Shown here piece after piece: positions 1 through 8,861 of a stretch of DNA of 64,000 nucleotides (its first letter is position 1; each line of letters begins with the position of its first letter). The stretch lies in contig NZ_JALJWR010000001.1 of NCBI RefSeq assembly GCF_024169315.1, positions 827,501 through 891,500 on the forward strand, read 5' to 3'. The notes beneath the pieces were generated by a model. It did no database searches. It had not been told where the DNA came from and was given only the letters and a program-made list of their open reading frames with translations. Both the position numbers and the translations under genes were made by a program. The stretch comes from Pseudomonas migulae (GTDB lineage Bacteria; Pseudomonadota; Gammaproteobacteria; Pseudomonadales; Pseudomonadaceae).

Positions 1-3
1 CTG

Positions 4-867
4 ATGGACGACCATAACGGGTTGTCGATCATCTATCGCCAGCACGGTTTCCCGTGCCCCTTGGTACGCTGGCATTTCCACAAGGAATACGAACTGCACC
101 TGATCGTCGCCAGCTCCGGCAAGGTGTTCATTGGCGACTACATTGGCAACTTCTATCCGGAAACCCTGTTCCTGACCGGCCCCAACCTGCCCCATAACTG
201 GATCAGCCAGGTGGCCGAGGACGAAGTGGTGCCCAAGCGCGACATGCTGGTCAATTTCACCGATGAGTTGTTCGAAAGTGGCCATCAGGTATTCGCCGAA
301 CTCAAGACCCTCGCCCCCTTGCTGGAGCGTGCGCAGTACGGCATCGAGTTCCGCTGCAAACGCACCATTCGCCAGGCCATGACCTTGATGCAGCGCATTG
401 CCGACACTAAGGGCGTGACCCGGCTCGGGCACTTTTTCATTCTGCTTGAGCTGCTCGCCGCCTCCGACGACTACCAATTGCTGTCCGGTGCCACGACGCC
501 GCAACTGGCGGACGAACACAACATCGATCGCACCAACCGGGCGGTGGATTACATCTTTGCCCACTACGCCCGTGAACTGCCGCTGGAGGAAGTCGCCGAG
601 CACCTGGGCATGAAGCCGACGTACTTCAGCCGTGTGTTCAAGCAAGCCACCGGGCGCTGCTTCATCGAGTTCGTCAACCGGCTGCGCATCAGCAAGTCCT
701 GCGAACTGCTGGCCGATGGCGATAAACCGGTGACCGATGTGTGTTTCGAGTCCGGCTTCAACAATATTTCCAATTTCAACCGGCGTTTTCAGCAATTGAA
801 AGGCATGACCCCTTCGCATTACCGGCGGCTGGCGGTGCAGCGGTTGACTGAACAAAACCTAGGGTAA
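4..867 (+). CDS. mtlR: AraC-family activator of the mannitol operon (MtlR)
   Basis: AraC/XylS-type activator with an N-terminal cupin-like sensing half (HFHKEYELHLIVASSGK at about residues 24-40) and a C-terminal double helix-turn-helix (about residues 196-277, with GMKPTYFSRVFKQATG and GFNNISNFNRRFQQLKGMTP). It lies directly upstream of, and on the same strand as, the polyol operon starting with mtlE, which is the MtlR arrangement known in P. fluorescens; polyol-responsive activation is inferred from that. The ATG at position 4 is only three bases from the window edge, and known MtlR proteins are somewhat longer than the 287 residues visible, so the true start may lie upstream of the window. 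Confidence 0.88.
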   Translation: MDDHNGLSIIYRQHGFPCPLVRWHFHKEYELHLIVASSGKVFIGDYIGNFYPETLFLTGPNLPHNWISQVAEDEVVPKRDMLVNFTDELFESGHQVFAELKTLAPLLERAQYGIEFRCKRTIRQAMTLMQRIADTKGVTRLGHFFILLELLAASDDYQLLSGATTPQLADEHNIDRTNRAVDYIFAHYARELPLEEVAEHLGMKPTYFSRVFKQATGRCFIEFVNRLRISKSCELLADGDKPVTDVCFESGFNNISNFNRRFQQLKGMTPSHYRRLAVQRLTEQNLG

Positions 868-880
868 ACACGATCAAAAT

Positions 881-968
881 GTGGGAGCGGGCTTGCTCGC
901 GAAGGCGGCGTGTCAGTTTGCAAAAATGGCGTCTGACACGCCGCCTTCGCGAGCAAGCCCGCTCCCAC
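881..968. repeat. REP-like inverted pair (family A)
   Basis: The arm GTGGGAGCGGGCTTGCTCGC and its reverse complement face each other around a short spacer. Same family as the repeats near 2.54, 9.82, 18.75, 27.15 and 50.24 kb. It lies between mtlR and the mtlE promoter and could fold as a transcript-end hairpin. Confidence 0.9.
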
Positions 969-1056
969 AGGGTTCGTGTTGCGACTTAAACCTGTACGTA
1001 TCCGATAGCGCCTTAACGCTGAAAAGCCCTTCCCTTCGTTCACCGTTCCAAACACC

Positions 1057-1122
1057 AGTGCAAAATAGTATCGATTCAAGTGCGATGGATGATTTGTCTC
1101 ATCTTCAATTGAAGGCTGTAAT
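1057..1122 (+). promoter_or_regulatory. mtlE promoter with tandem MtlR-type operator
   Basis: Two direct half-sites are visible: AGTGC-N5-AGTAT at 1057-1071 and AGTGC-N5-ATGAT at 1079-1093, start to start 22 bp. This is the tandem arrangement expected for an AraC-family dimer and resembles the MtlR site described for P. fluorescens. The second half-site abuts a -35 (TTGTCT, 1094-1099), followed after 17 bp by a -10 (TGTAAT, 1117-1122). A weak -35 touching the operator fits class II activation. Confidence 0.75.
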
Positions 1123-1205
1123 CAGTGCACATTCTTCCCCCACGGGAAGACACAAAAACAATAACTGTCCTTCTGTCCCCGCCGGGTGCAGAAAAGGAGT
1201 GCACG

Positions 1206-2516
1206 ATGCAACCTTCGGTAAAAGCTCTGCTTGCCCTCACCTGCATGACCCTCAGCAGCGTCAGTCTCGGCGCTCAGACCCTGACCATCGCCACCGTCAA
1301 CAACAGCGACATGATCCGCATGCAAAAGCTTTCGAAAACCTTCGAAGCCGAGCACCCGGACATCAAGCTCAATTGGGTGGTGCTCGAAGAAAACGTCCTG
1401 CGCCAACGCCTGACCACTGACATCGCCACCCAGGGCGGACAGTTCGATGTGTTGACCATCGGCATGTACGAAGCTGCACTCTGGGGCGGCAAGGGCTGGC
1501 TCGAGCCGATGAAGGATTTGCCTGCGTCTTATGCGCTCGATGACGTGTTCCCGTCGGTGCGCGAAGGCCTGTCGGTCAAGGGCTCGCTGTACGCCCTGCC
1601 GTTCTACGCCGAAAGCTCCATCACCTACTACCGCACCGACCTGTTCAAGGAAGCCGGGCTGACCATGCCCGAGCGCCCGACCTGGGAACAGATCGGCGAG
1701 TTCGCCAGCAAACTCACCAACAAAGACAAGGAACAGTACGGCATCTGCCTGCGCGGCAAGGCCGGCTGGGGCGAGAACATGGCGCTGATCACCACGGTCG
1801 CCAACGCCTATGGTGCACGCTGGTTCGATGAGAAGTGGCAGCCGGAATTCACCGGTCCCGAGTGGAAAAACGCGCTGAACTTCTACGTCGACACCATGAA
1901 GAAATCCGGTCCGCCGGGTGCGTCGAGCAACGGTTTCAACGAAAACCTGGCGCTGTTCAACAGCGGCAAATGCGCGATCTGGGTCGATGCCAGCGTCGCC
2001 GGTTCGTTCGTCACCGACAAGACCCAGAGCAAGGTCAGCGAGCACGTCGGTTTCACCTACGCGCCGCATCAGACCACCGACAAAGGCTCGGCCTGGCTCT
2101 ATTCCTGGGCGCTGGCCATTCCCACCAGTTCCAAGGCCAAGGAGGCGGCGAAAACCTTCAGCGCCTGGGCGACGTCCAAGGAGTACGGCGCGCTGGTCGC
2201 AGAAAAGGACGGCATCGCCAACGTGCCGCCAGGCACTCGGGCTTCGACCTACAGCGATGCCTACATGAGCGCTGCACCGTTCGCCAAGGTGACTCTGGAA
2301 TCGCTGAAAGCGGCGGACCCGAGCAAACCGACGCTCAAACCCGTGCCTTACATCGGCATTCAGCTGGTGACCATTCCCGAGTTCCAGGGCATTGGGACTC
2401 AGGTTGGCAAGTCGTTCTCGGCGGCGCTGATCGGTCAGACCACGGTCGATCAGGCCTTGGCTGCCGCCCAGCAAACCACCGAACGTGAGATGAAGCGCGC
2501 GGGTTATCCAAAGTAA
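1206..2516 (+). CDS. mtlE: Polyol ABC transporter, periplasmic substrate-binding protein
   Basis: 436-residue extracellular solute-binding protein (family 1 type) that captures mannitol and related polyols for the importer encoded next to it. A signal peptide covers about residues 1-23 (hydrophobic ALLALTCMTLSSVSLGA). The start at 1206 is chosen because AAAAGGAGT lies just upstream and the signal peptide begins there; an ATG 27 codons upstream in frame would add a non-signal extension. First gene of the mtlEFGKDYZ operon. Substrate is inferred from operon context. Confidence 0.93.
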   Translation: MQPSVKALLALTCMTLSSVSLGAQTLTIATVNNSDMIRMQKLSKTFEAEHPDIKLNWVVLEENVLRQRLTTDIATQGGQFDVLTIGMYEAALWGGKGWLEPMKDLPASYALDDVFPSVREGLSVKGSLYALPFYAESSITYYRTDLFKEAGLTMPERPTWEQIGEFASKLTNKDKEQYGICLRGKAGWGENMALITTVANAYGARWFDEKWQPEFTGPEWKNALNFYVDTMKKSGPPGASSNGFNENLALFNSGKCAIWVDASVAGSFVTDKTQSKVSEHVGFTYAPHQTTDKGSAWLYSWALAIPTSSKAKEAAKTFSAWATSKEYGALVAEKDGIANVPPGTRASTYSDAYMSAAPFAKVTLESLKAADPSKPTLKPVPYIGIQLVTIPEFQGIGTQVGKSFSAALIGQTTVDQALAAAQQTTEREMKRAGYPK

Positions 2517-2540
2517 CCCTTGCCTTCCCGCTCTCGCCTT

Positions 2541-2632
2541 ATGTGGGAGCGGGCTTGCTCGCGAAGGGGCCGGCAGCCTCAACATCAATGTTGACTGATA
2601 CATTGCTTTCGCGAGCAAGCCCGCTCCCACAT
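2541..2632. repeat. REP-like inverted pair (family A) between mtlE and mtlF
   Basis: ATGTGGGAGCGGGCTTGCTC and its reverse complement flank an AT-richer spacer. Position between the binding-protein gene and the first permease gene means its RNA hairpin could protect the 3' end of mtlE mRNA or reduce distal transcription, as REP hairpins do in other transporter operons. That role is inference. Confidence 0.9.
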
Positions 2633-2671
2633 GGGATCTTCTCAGGTCTGTATGACTCGGTTCTGATCGCC

Positions 2672-3598
2672 ATGAATATTTCAACTGCCAAAGCTCACAT
2701 GGACATTCCCCAACCGGTGCGTAAAAGCCGGCTGGCCAATCCCGGCTGGTTTCTGGTCAGCCCCTCGGTGGCGCTGTTGCTGCTGTGGATGATCGTGCCG
2801 CTGGGCATGACGCTGTACTTCTCGATGATCCGCTACAACCTGCTCAACCCCGGTGAAAACGAGTTCGTCGGCCTGGAGAACTTCACCTATTTCCTGACCG
2901 ACTCCGGGTTCATGCCGGGCGCCACCAACACCTTGTTGCTGGTGGGCAGCGTGTTGCTGATCAGCGTGGTGTTCGGGGTGTTGATCAGTGCGCTGCTGGA
3001 GGCCAGTGAGTTTCTCGGTCGCGGCATCGTGCGGGTGATGTTGATCTCGCCGTTCTTCATCATGCCCACCGTCGGTGCGCTGATCTGGAAGAACCTGATT
3101 TTCCACCCGGTGTCGGGGATTCTCGCCTACGTCTGGAAACTCTTCGGCGCGCAACCGGTGGACTGGCTGGCCCACTACCCGCTGCTGTCGATCATCATCA
3201 TTGTCTCGTGGCAATGGCTGCCGTTCGCGATCCTGATCCTGATGACCGCCATGCAGTCCCTCGACCAGGAACAGAAAGAGGCCGCGCGCCTCGACGGTGC
3301 CGGGCCAATCGCGATTTTCTGGCACCTGACCCTGCCGCACCTGGCGCGTCCCATCGCCGTGGTGGTGATGATCGAAACCATCTTTCTGCTCTCGGTATTC
3401 GCCGAAATCTTCACCACCACCAACGGTGGCCCCGGCTACGCCTCGACCAACCTCGCCTACCTGATCTACAACCAGGCGCTGGTGCAGTTCGACGTCGGCA
3501 TGGCGTCCGCCGGCGGTTTGATTGCGGTGGTGATCGCCAACATCGCGGCCATCGTGCTGGTGCGGATGATCGGCAAAAACCTGACAGACAAAGCCTGA
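2672..3598 (+). CDS. mtlF: Polyol ABC transporter, permease subunit 1
   Basis: 308-residue inner-membrane permease of the MalF/UgpA type with six predicted membrane segments and the EAA loop that docks to the ATPase (EAARLDGAGPIAIFWHLTLP, near residues 204-223). The start at 2672 follows the usual MtlF N-terminus; an upstream in-frame ATG at 2543 is translation of the repeat and is discarded. ATG 2699 is an alternative. The Shine-Dalgarno sequence is weak, so the exact start is uncertain. Forms the membrane channel with MtlG, energised by MtlK. Confidence 0.92.
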   Translation: MNISTAKAHMDIPQPVRKSRLANPGWFLVSPSVALLLLWMIVPLGMTLYFSMIRYNLLNPGENEFVGLENFTYFLTDSGFMPGATNTLLLVGSVLLISVVFGVLISALLEASEFLGRGIVRVMLISPFFIMPTVGALIWKNLIFHPVSGILAYVWKLFGAQPVDWLAHYPLLSIIIIVSWQWLPFAILILMTAMQSLDQEQKEAARLDGAGPIAIFWHLTLPHLARPIAVVVMIETIFLLSVFAEIFTTTNGGPGYASTNLAYLIYNQALVQFDVGMASAGGLIAVVIANIAAIVLVRMIGKNLTDKA

Positions 3599-3608
3599 GG
3601 CCTGCGCC

Positions 3609-4439
3609 ATGACCCTTCAACAATCCCGTCGTCTGCAAAGCCTGCTGCTGGGCACGCTGGCCTGGGCCATCGCGATCCTGATCTTCTTCCCGATCTTCTG
3701 GATGGTGCTGACCAGTTTCAAAACCGAAATCGACGCGTTCGCCACGCCGCCGCAGTTCATCTTCACGCCGACGCTGGAGAACTACCTGCACATCAACGAG
3801 CGCAGCGATTACTTCAGTTTCGCCTGGAACTCGGTGGTGATTTCGTTCAGCGCCACGGCCCTGTGCCTGCTGATCGCGGTGCCGGCAGCCTACTCGATGG
3901 CGTTCTACGAAACCCAGCGCACCAAAGGCACGCTGCTGTGGATGCTCTCCACCAAGATGCTGCCGCCGGTGGGCGTGCTGATGCCGATCTACCTGCTGGC
4001 CAAGAGCTTTGGCCTGCTCGACACGCGGATCGCGCTGATCGTGATCTACACGCTGATCAACCTGCCGATCGTGGTCTGGATGATTTACACCTACTTCAAG
4101 GACATCCCCAAAGACATCCTCGAAGCCGCACGCCTCGACGGCGCCACGTTGTGGCAGGAAATGGTCCGGGTGCTGCTGCCGATCGCCAAGGGCGGGCTGG
4201 CGTCGACGGTGTTGCTGTCGTTGATCCTGTGCTGGAACGAGGCGTTCTGGTCGTTGAACCTGACCTCGTCGAAAGCCGCGCCACTGACCGCGCTGATTGC
4301 TTCGTACTCAAGTCCCGAAGGTCTGTTCTGGGCCAAGTTGTCGGCGGTGTCCACGCTGGCCTGCGCGCCGATCCTGATCTTCGGCTGGATCAGCCAGAAA
4401 CAACTGGTCCGCGGCCTGTCGTTTGGTGCCGTGAAATGA
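3609..4439 (+). CDS. mtlG: Polyol ABC transporter, permease subunit 2
   Basis: 276-residue MalG/UgpE-type permease, partner of MtlF. Hydrophobic segments run throughout, and the EAA coupling loop is seen as EAARLDGATLWQEMVRVLLP in the C-terminal half. Starts 10 bases after the mtlF stop, so the two subunits are translated from one message. Confidence 0.93.
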   Translation: MTLQQSRRLQSLLLGTLAWAIAILIFFPIFWMVLTSFKTEIDAFATPPQFIFTPTLENYLHINERSDYFSFAWNSVVISFSATALCLLIAVPAAYSMAFYETQRTKGTLLWMLSTKMLPPVGVLMPIYLLAKSFGLLDTRIALIVIYTLINLPIVVWMIYTYFKDIPKDILEAARLDGATLWQEMVRVLLPIAKGGLASTVLLSLILCWNEAFWSLNLTSSKAAPLTALIASYSSPEGLFWAKLSAVSTLACAPILIFGWISQKQLVRGLSFGAVK

Positions 4440-4489
4440 GGATCGCCCACCCAACGCGAATCACCGTAACGTCCGCCGGACACGATCTT

Positions 4490-4557
4490 TGTAGGAGCCA
4501 GGTTTGCCGGCGAAGGCGCCCTTGAGATCGCCTTCGCCGGCAAGCCTGGCTCCTACA
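4490..4557. repeat. Inverted repeat (family B) between mtlG and mtlK
   Basis: TGTAGGAGCCAGGTTTGCCG and a near-perfect reverse complement (ending CTGGCTCCTACA) face each other with a short spacer. Same family as the copy at 56.43 kb. Lies inside the mtl operon. Confidence 0.88.
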
Positions 4558-4608
4558 CAAAAAGCCCGTCCGACGTAAACGAATAACATCAAGCGGAGGC
4601 CCATCACC

Positions 4609-5712
4609 ATGGCCAACCTGAAAATCAAGAATCTGCAAAAAGGCTTCGAAGGCTTTTCCATCATCAAGGGCATCGACCTGGAAGTGAACGACAAGGAATT
4701 CGTGGTCTTCGTCGGCCCGTCGGGCTGCGGTAAATCCACACTGCTGCGGCTGATCGCCGGCCTGGAAGAAGTCAGCGACGGCACCATCGAACTCGATGGC
4801 CGTGACATCACCGAAGTCAGCCCGGCCAAGCGCGACCTGGCGATGGTGTTCCAGACCTATGCTCTGTACCCGCACATGAGCGTGCGCAAAAACATGTCGT
4901 TCGCCCTCGATCTGGCCGGCGTACCCAAAGCCGAAGTCGAGAAAAAAGTCGGCGAAGCGGCACGCATCCTCGAACTCGGGCCGATGCTGGAGCGCAAACC
5001 GAAACAACTGTCGGGCGGCCAGCGTCAACGCGTCGCCATCGGCCGCGCCATCGTGCGCAACCCGAAAATCTTCCTGTTCGACGAACCGCTGTCGAACCTT
5101 GACGCCGCCCTGCGCGTTCAGATGCGCCTGGAACTGCTGCGCCTGCACAAGGAGCTGCAAGCGACGATGATCTACGTGACCCACGACCAGGTGGAAGCCA
5201 TGACCATGGCCGACAAAGTCGTCGTGCTCAATGGCGGCAAGATCGAGCAGGTCGGCTCGCCGCTGGACCTCTATCACCAACCGGCCAACCTGTTCGTCGC
5301 CGGCTTTCTCGGCACGCCGAAAATGGGGTTCCTCAAGGGCAAGGTTACCCGTGTCGACAGCCAAAGCTGCGAAGTGGCGCTCGATGCCGGCACCCGCATC
5401 ACCTTGCCGTTGACCGGCGCAAACCTGAGCGTCGGCGGCGCAGTGACCCTGGGCATTCGCCCGGAACATCTGGAACTGGCGCAAACCGGCGACTGCACCT
5501 TGCAAGTCACCGCCGACGTCAGCGAACGCCTGGGCAGCGACACCTTCTGCCACGTGCTGACCTCGTCCGGTGAAGCGCTGACCATGCGCGTTCGCGGCGA
5601 CCTGGCCAGCCGTTATGGCGAAACCCTGAGCCTGCATCTGGACGCCGAACACTGCCATTTATTCGATGCCGACGGCGTGGCGCTGACCCGCCCGTTGCGC
5701 GCTGCGGCCTGA
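4609..5712 (+). CDS. mtlK: Polyol ABC transporter, ATP-binding subunit
   Basis: 367-residue MalK/UgpC-class ATPase. Walker [10 protein letters not shown] (residues 36-44), signature LSGGQ (134-138), Walker B FLFDEP (155-160) and switch histidine in [10 protein letters not shown] (H192) are intact. After about residue 235 comes the regulatory OB-like (TOBE) domain typical of sugar importers. Follows mtlG after a repeat-containing gap of 169 bp. Starts with AAGCGGAG upstream. Confidence 0.94.
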   Translation: MANLKIKNLQKGFEGFSIIKGIDLEVNDKEFVVFVGPSGCGKSTLLRLIAGLEEVSDGTIELDGRDITEVSPAKRDLAMVFQTYALYPHMSVRKNMSFALDLAGVPKAEVEKKVGEAARILELGPMLERKPKQLSGGQRQRVAIGRAIVRNPKIFLFDEPLSNLDAALRVQMRLELLRLHKELQATMIYVTHDQVEAMTMADKVVVLNGGKIEQVGSPLDLYHQPANLFVAGFLGTPKMGFLKGKVTRVDSQSCEVALDAGTRITLPLTGANLSVGGAVTLGIRPEHLELAQTGDCTLQVTADVSERLGSDTFCHVLTSSGEALTMRVRGDLASRYGETLSLHLDAEHCHLFDADGVALTRPLRAAA

Positions 5713-5728
5713 TTTCAGAGAGCCTGTG

Positions 5729-7201
5729 ATGAAACTGAATAAACACAACCTGCACCACCTCGCTCCCGAGGTGGTCCTGCCCGCCTACGCCCTGAGCGAC
5801 ACCCGCCAAGGCATCGCGCACATCGGCGTCGGTGGTTTCCACCGCGCCCATCAGGCGTATTACACCGACGCCTTGATGAATATGGGCGAAGGCCTGGACT
5901 GGGCGATTTGCGGCGTCGGCCTGCGCGCCGAAGACCGTCGTGCCCGGGACGATCTGAAGGAACAGGATTACCTGTTCACCCTGTTCGAGCTGGGCGACAC
6001 CGACGACACCGAAGTCCGGGTCATCGGCGCGATCCGCGACATGCTGCTGGCCGAGGACGGCGCGCAAGCGTTGATCGACAAACTCGCCAGCCCGGAGATT
6101 CGCATCGTCTCGCTGACCATCACCGAAGGCGGCTACTGCATCGACGACAGCAACGGCGAGTTCATGGCGCACCTGCCGCAGATCCAGCACGACCTGGCGC
6201 ACCCGGATTCGCCGAGAACCGTGTTCGGCTTCCTCTGCGCCGCCTTGGCCAAACGCCGCGCCGCCGGCACCCCGGCATTCACCTTGATGTCCTGCGATAA
6301 CCTGCCGCACAACGGCGCCGTGACTCGCAAAGCGCTGTTGGCCTTCGCCGCGTTGCGCGATGCGGACTTGCGCGACTGGATCGCCGGGAACGTGAGCTTT
6401 CCGAATGCCATGGTCGACCGCATCACGCCGATGACCAGCACCGAACACAAGCTGCAACTGCACGACAAACATGCCGTCGACGATGCCTGGCCGGTGGTCT
6501 GTGAACCGTTTGTGCAGTGGGTGCTGGAAGACAAGTTCGTCAACGGTCGCCCGGCCTGGGAAAAGGTCGGCGTGCAATTCACCGACGACGTGACGCCGTA
6601 CGAAGAAATGAAGATCAAACTGCTCAATGGCAGTCATCTGGCACTGACGTATCTCGGGTTCCTGAAGGGATATCGCTTCGTTCACGAGACCATGAACGAT
6701 CCACTGTTCGTGCGCTACATGCGCGCCTACATGGACCTGGACGTGACACCGCAACTGTCGTCCGTTCCCGGGATCGACCTGGCCGAGTACAAGAACACGC
6801 TGGTGGAGCGTTTCTCCAATCAGGCGATTGCCGATCAGCTGGAGCGTGTGTGTTCGGACGGTTCATCGAAGTTTCCGAAGTTCACCGTGCCAACGATCAA
6901 TCGGTTGATTGCCGATCGTCAGGAGACCAAACGCGCGGCGCTGGTGGTGGCGGCCTGGGCGCTGTATTTGAAGGGGGTGGATGAGAATGGCGAGACCTAC
7001 TCGATTCCCGATCCGCGCGCCGCGTTTTGCCAGGCGCTGGTGGCCGATGATGCGTTGATCACCCAGCGGTTGCTGGGGGTCGAGGAGATTTTTGGCACAG
7101 CGATTCCGCGTTCGCCGGAATTTGTGGCGGCGTTTGAGTGGTGCTGCAACAGTTTGCGGGATGTGGGTGTGACGCGGACGTTGGAGCGGTTGCTGGCTTA
7201 A
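5729..7201 (+). CDS. mtlD: Mannitol 2-dehydrogenase (polyol long-chain dehydrogenase)
   Basis: 490-residue zinc-independent long-chain polyol dehydrogenase that oxidises mannitol to fructose (and typically arabitol to xylulose and glucitol to fructose) with NAD+. The nucleotide-binding region is IAHIGVGGFHRAHQAYY near the N-terminus, and the catalytic region with the conserved Lys, Asn and His is KIKLLNGSHLALTYLG. A GTG directly before the ATG at 5729 gives an alternative one-codon-longer start. Product sugars are the substrates of MtlZ (fructose) and MtlY (xylulose). Confidence 0.94.
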   Translation: MKLNKHNLHHLAPEVVLPAYALSDTRQGIAHIGVGGFHRAHQAYYTDALMNMGEGLDWAICGVGLRAEDRRARDDLKEQDYLFTLFELGDTDDTEVRVIGAIRDMLLAEDGAQALIDKLASPEIRIVSLTITEGGYCIDDSNGEFMAHLPQIQHDLAHPDSPRTVFGFLCAALAKRRAAGTPAFTLMSCDNLPHNGAVTRKALLAFAALRDADLRDWIAGNVSFPNAMVDRITPMTSTEHKLQLHDKHAVDDAWPVVCEPFVQWVLEDKFVNGRPAWEKVGVQFTDDVTPYEEMKIKLLNGSHLALTYLGFLKGYRFVHETMNDPLFVRYMRAYMDLDVTPQLSSVPGIDLAEYKNTLVERFSNQAIADQLERVCSDGSSKFPKFTVPTINRLIADRQETKRAALVVAAWALYLKGVDENGETYSIPDPRAAFCQALVADDALITQRLLGVEEIFGTAIPRSPEFVAAFEWCCNSLRDVGVTRTLERLLA

Positions 7202-7228
7202 GGACGGTGGTAGAACTACTGCCGTCAT

Positions 7229-7309
7229 CGCGGGCAAGCCTCGCCCCTACAGGGATGTCGCAAGCCTTCTGATCGACATCAACTCCGTAGGAGCGAGGCT
7301 TGCCCGCGA
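7229..7309. repeat. Inverted repeat (family C) between mtlD and mtlY
   Basis: CGCGGGCAAGCCTCGCCCCTAC and the reverse-complementary GTAGGAGCGAGGCTTGCCCG flank a spacer. One base differs between arms. Related copies lie at 30.22 and 61.21 kb. Confidence 0.88.
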
Positions 7310-7351
7310 ACGGCTTCACCCGAGATCTACCTGACACCCCAAGGACCACTC

Positions 7352-8848
7352 ATGGCAAACCCACAATTATTCCTCGGCATCGACTGCGGCACCCAAGGCA
7401 CAAAGGCCATCGTCCTCGATGCGGCCAGCGGTCAGGTCCTCGGCCAGGGCGCCGCCGCGCACACGTTGATCAGCGGCGCCAACGGCCGCCGCGAGCAAGA
7501 CACATCGCAATGGCTTGAAGCGTTCACTTCGGCGACTCGCCGTGCCTTGATCGCGGCCAACGTCGACGGCCAACAGATCCTCGGCATCGGCGTCTCCGGC
7601 CAGCAACACGGCCTGGTCCTGCTCGATGATCAAAGCCAGGTGCTGCGCCCCGCGAAGCTCTGGTGCGACACCGAAACCACGGCGGAAAACGACCGCCTGC
7701 TCGCCCATCTCGGAGGTGAAAAAGGTTCGCTGGAGCGTCTCGGCGTGGTCATCGCACCAGGCTATACGGTGTCAAAGTTGCTCTGGACCAAAGAACAGCA
7801 CCCGGAGGTTTTTTCCCGGATCGCACGCATTCTGTTGCCCCACGACTACCTCAACCACTGGCTCACCGGCCGCAGTTGCAGCGAGTACGGCGACGCCTCG
7901 GGCACCGGTTATTTCAATGTGCGCACCCGCCAGTGGGATTTGCAGCTATTGCGCGACATCGACCCCAGCGGGCGCTTGCAAGCCGCGCTGCCGGAGCTGA
8001 TCGATGCCCACCAAGCGGTCGGCACGATCCTGCCAGGCATCGCCGAGCACCTGGGCATCAACCCCAAGGCGCTGGTGTCCAGCGGTGGCGGCGACAACAT
8101 GATGGGCGCCATCGGCACCGGCAACATCCGGCCCGGCGCGATCACCATGAGCCTCGGTTCCTCGGGCACGGTTTACGCCTACGCCGAGCAACCGAACGTC
8201 AGCCCGGACGCCTCGGTCGCGACGTTCTGCGCCTCCAGCGGTGGCTGGTTGCCGTTGATTTGCACCATGAACCTGACCAACGCCACCGGGGTGATTCGCG
8301 ATTTGTTCGAGCTGGATATCGAACGGTTCAACGACCTCGTCGCGCAAGCCCCGATCGGTGCCGAAGGCGTATGCATGCTGCCGTTCCTCAACGGCGAACG
8401 CGTCCCCGCCCTGCCCCACGCCACCGGCAGCCTGCTGGGCTTGACCATGACTAACCTGACGCAAGCCAACCTGTGCCGCGCCGTGGTCGAAGGCACGACC
8501 TTCGGTTTGCGTTACGGACTGGACCTGCTGCGCCAGAATGGCTTACAAAGCCTGCGCATCTGTCTGATTGGCGGCGGCTCGAAAAGCCCGGTGTGGCGGC
8601 AGATCGTCGCCGACATCATGAACACCCCGGTGATCTGCACCGAACAAAGCGAAGCCGCCGCCCTCGGTGCGGCGATTCAGGCCGCGTGGTGCAAGTCCTG
8701 GGCAAACGGCCACGAAGACAGCCTGGCGGACCTGTGCGAGCGTTGCGTGAAGCTCGACCTCGCCAGTGAAACCTTGCCGATCGCGGCAAACGTGGCGGCC
8801 TGTCAGCAGGCCTATGAACGCTATCAACAGCATGTCGCAACCCTTTAA
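7352..8848 (+). CDS. mtlY: Xylulokinase
   Basis: 498-residue FGGY-family kinase that phosphorylates D-xylulose, the arabitol oxidation product, to xylulose 5-phosphate. The N-terminal phosphate loop is GIDCGTQGTKAIVLD, and the C-terminal adenosine-binding segment is LIGGGSKSPVWRQIVADI. Length matches XylB. Its place between mtlD and mtlZ matches the P. fluorescens mtl operon. Confidence 0.93.
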   Translation: MANPQLFLGIDCGTQGTKAIVLDAASGQVLGQGAAAHTLISGANGRREQDTSQWLEAFTSATRRALIAANVDGQQILGIGVSGQQHGLVLLDDQSQVLRPAKLWCDTETTAENDRLLAHLGGEKGSLERLGVVIAPGYTVSKLLWTKEQHPEVFSRIARILLPHDYLNHWLTGRSCSEYGDASGTGYFNVRTRQWDLQLLRDIDPSGRLQAALPELIDAHQAVGTILPGIAEHLGINPKALVSSGGGDNMMGAIGTGNIRPGAITMSLGSSGTVYAYAEQPNVSPDASVATFCASSGGWLPLICTMNLTNATGVIRDLFELDIERFNDLVAQAPIGAEGVCMLPFLNGERVPALPHATGSLLGLTMTNLTQANLCRAVVEGTTFGLRYGLDLLRQNGLQSLRICLIGGGSKSPVWRQIVADIMNTPVICTEQSEAAALGAAIQAAWCKSWANGHEDSLADLCERCVKLDLASETLPIAANVAACQQAYERYQQHVATL

Positions 8849-8861
8849 AGAGTGAGCAACT

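Noticed and set aside
2543..2671. Extended N-terminus of MtlF beginning MGAGLLAKG
   Set aside because: This is translation of the family A repeat; the same string appears wherever that repeat is read in this frame.
1122..2684. 520-codon minus-strand ORF opposite mtlE
   Set aside because: Mirror of a real GC-rich gene; no recognisable domain, and the plus-strand protein has a signal peptide, ribosome-binding site and family match.
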